From Stutzerimonas stutzeri RCH2 (GTDB taxonomy: Bacteria; Pseudomonadota; Gammaproteobacteria; Pseudomonadales; Pseudomonadaceae), in NCBI RefSeq assembly GCF_000327065.1, contig NC_019936.1, positions 4,368,001 through 4,432,000 of the forward strand: a stretch of DNA of 64,000 nt. Reading direction: 5' to 3'. Every line of letters begins with the position of its first letter. Position 1 is the stretch's first letter. Below are positions 63,501 through 64,000 of the stretch, piece by piece. The position numbers and the translations under genes are program-made. The notes beneath the pieces were generated by a model. The model had not been told where the DNA came from, searched no databases, and saw nothing but the letters and a program-made list of their open reading frames with translations.

Positions 63501-64000
63501 TTTTCGAGCGCTACCTCAAGCCCTTCGTCAGCGGCAGCGCTGGCCAGTATCAACTGCGCCGGGTCGACGGTCGCGGCCTGCCGCTGTCCGAGCACTTTCT
63601 GGCGCAGATGAGCAGGGCGCAGACCATTCGCCGCAGCTTCTTCGCCGAGAACCCCAACGAGCCGCAGATCCTGTTCAAGCTCGAGCCCTATTCGCTGGAT
63701 TCGAGCCTCGGTCGCGCCGACTTCCGCTTCGGCAACCAGCAGCTGGAGTATCGCCACGGGCCGATCGTGCAGACTGCGTTCCGCTGGCCGGCCGAAGCCG
63801 ACGACGGTCGCACCAGCCTGGTGGTGGAAGAACTCGGCGGCCGTCGTGTCGGTATCGAGAAGAACACCGGGCCCTGGTCGCTGTTCCGCCTGATCGACCT
63901 GATGCAGGTCGACTACCACAGCGGCCGCGACGTGCTGATGCTCAAGGCCGATCTCGGCGGCCTGCGCGCCAACTACCTGCTGCACGCGCAGCGCTCGCCG
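60515..64000 (+). CDS. tssM: T6SS inner-membrane protein TssM (IcmF family), C-terminus cut by window edge
   Basis: At least 1162 codons are present in one open frame to the end of the window. Two N-terminal spans (about 17-37 and 50-70) are followed by a cytoplasmic NTPase-like domain with Walker A GPQGSGKT at residues 138-145 and VDVPVYLVLSKADRILGFDD. A third span lies near 445-470, then a large periplasmic part with FAENPNEPQILFKLEPYSLD. The start is the ATG at 60515, one base after the tssL stop. It continues beyond the window. Confidence 0.95.
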   Translation, partial: MKTFFGKLGAVLRRTWVWSLLLVLLLAVVVWFVGPLLAVDDYRFWEASTARLLSISVLFLGWGLAMVFTSWRASARRKRDAEDQDVQEQLRRDGLIGEEQQELRHRFKQALRTLKTSSLYRGRSEKWRSELPWYLLIGPQGSGKTSLLDFSGLDFPLNRSEQQRLTKDVSGTRYADWYFADHAVLIDTAGRYLTQPDAAVDGSVWDTLLGLLRKRRARPLNGVLVNLPVDQLQGGSELELENLARQTRQRLHEIHQRLNVDVPVYLVLSKADRILGFDDFFEQLSREESDQVLGASFRKEQNGSDAQVVRQEFEELLRRLNSQVILRMHQERDTQRRGRILDFPHQLGQIGERLSLFIELAFAGNRYQRASQLRGFYLTSAPQLRETLDPLTAGIGRQLGLSSSALPTFRSGRARFINQLLSRVIFPEAELAGLDQREVRRIDWGQRALYAGAFGCLLLFGAAWALNFSGNHERLEQLRDIAQRLGSERKTIEAGDEALRTLKALDASYAATQVFPPKDEVSWLRRGGLYQGEAVDPTLHEAYRRDLENLLLPRVARQLEAQIRANLNDREQLLGSLRAYLMLNLAERREAAFLKDWLAADWSLRHSGNAVAQQGLNTHFARLLEESFAAYQLNDNLVAKARAQLRSESLAAVVYRMLRDQARNLPDYRLNTQLGPQASLFVGGDYTIPGFYTQRGYQKLFVAQGADLVSEILRDNWVLGEGDSLSAKDLGRLLVEMEQLYFRDYAAHWSEAIAQLNILPAGSAAQGAAQLAGLTAANSPLLQLLLEVRENTRFAGLAEATAGAGELAEAAQGAGGKLGKAAKLATAAAEQAQAALLKNTPDTARKTLERRFAPLHQLLDENGAAGPELSASLQALDALQLQLASLAHASAPEQAAFEMAKARMGGQRDAINQLRSSAARLPQPVGKWLGLLAEDSWSLVLTDAYHYLNQRYRNELYASYRGSLRERYPFSAHSASDVALADFREFFKAQGLADSFFERYLKPFVSGSAGQYQLRRVDGRGLPLSEHFLAQMSRAQTIRRSFFAENPNEPQILFKLEPYSLDSSLGRADFRFGNQQLEYRHGPIVQTAFRWPAEADDGRTSLVVEELGGRRVGIEKNTGPWSLFRLIDLMQVDYHSGRDVLMLKADLGGLRANYLLHAQRSP

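Overview
The window is GC-rich, densely coded chromosomal DNA from a gammaproteobacterium of the Pseudomonadaceae, probably the Pseudomonas/Stutzerimonas group. The evidence is the OxyR, RecG, PolA, PntAA and split NrdJa/NrdJb proteins, the polA-DUF2782-thrB order, an Xcp-type type II secretion operon, and an ErsA-like small RNA beside polA. Species level is an inference.

Layout. 1-5.2 kb: end of an SDR oxidoreductase gene, then oxyR, recG and a YbaK-like/HDOD fusion. 5.3-12.9 kb: type II secretion operon gspE-F-G-H-I-J-K-L-M on the minus strand, without gspC or gspD and with a REP-like hairpin between gspE and gspF. 13.5-16.4 kb: pntAA-pntAB-pntB transhydrogenase. 16.4-19.4 kb: MdaB-type quinone reductase, bile-acid-symporter-like carrier, AraC regulator, DUF1127 protein. 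19.5-22.5 kb: three tandem secreted DUF2388 proteins coupled to a DUF4105 protein that carries both an HExxH motif and separate His and Cys motifs. 22.6-29.6 kb: a type VI secretion auxiliary cluster (hcp, vgrG, DUF4123 adaptor, VasX-like effector, membrane protein as probable immunity factor), with the effector end poorer in GC than its surroundings.

29.9-40.6 kb: ErsA-like sRNA, polA, DUF2782, thrB, ppnN, a DMT transporter, nrdJb, nrdJa, rpmG and rpmB. 40.9-51.4 kb: acyl-CoA catabolism, with an acyl-CoA ligase, IclR and TetR regulators, alpha/beta hydrolase, MFS carrier, two acyl-CoA dehydrogenases and a hydratase/3-hydroxyacyl-CoA dehydrogenase; a shared 15-bp motif links the ligase/iclR spacer to the dehydrogenase operon. 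51.6-56.1 kb: response-regulator/HDOD protein, gabD, cytochrome c', cytochrome b561, tRNA-Arg(CCG). 56.4-64 kb: start of the core type VI operon (small lipoprotein, tagH, tssJ, tssK, tssL, tssM), cut by the window end.

The core operon encodes the membrane complex and baseplate of an injection machine, and the hcp-vgrG island about 27 kb away supplies tube, spike, adaptor and effector. The least explained system is the DUF2388/DUF4105 operon. The RNA, promoters, operators and repeats were read by eye, with no alignment or structure software.
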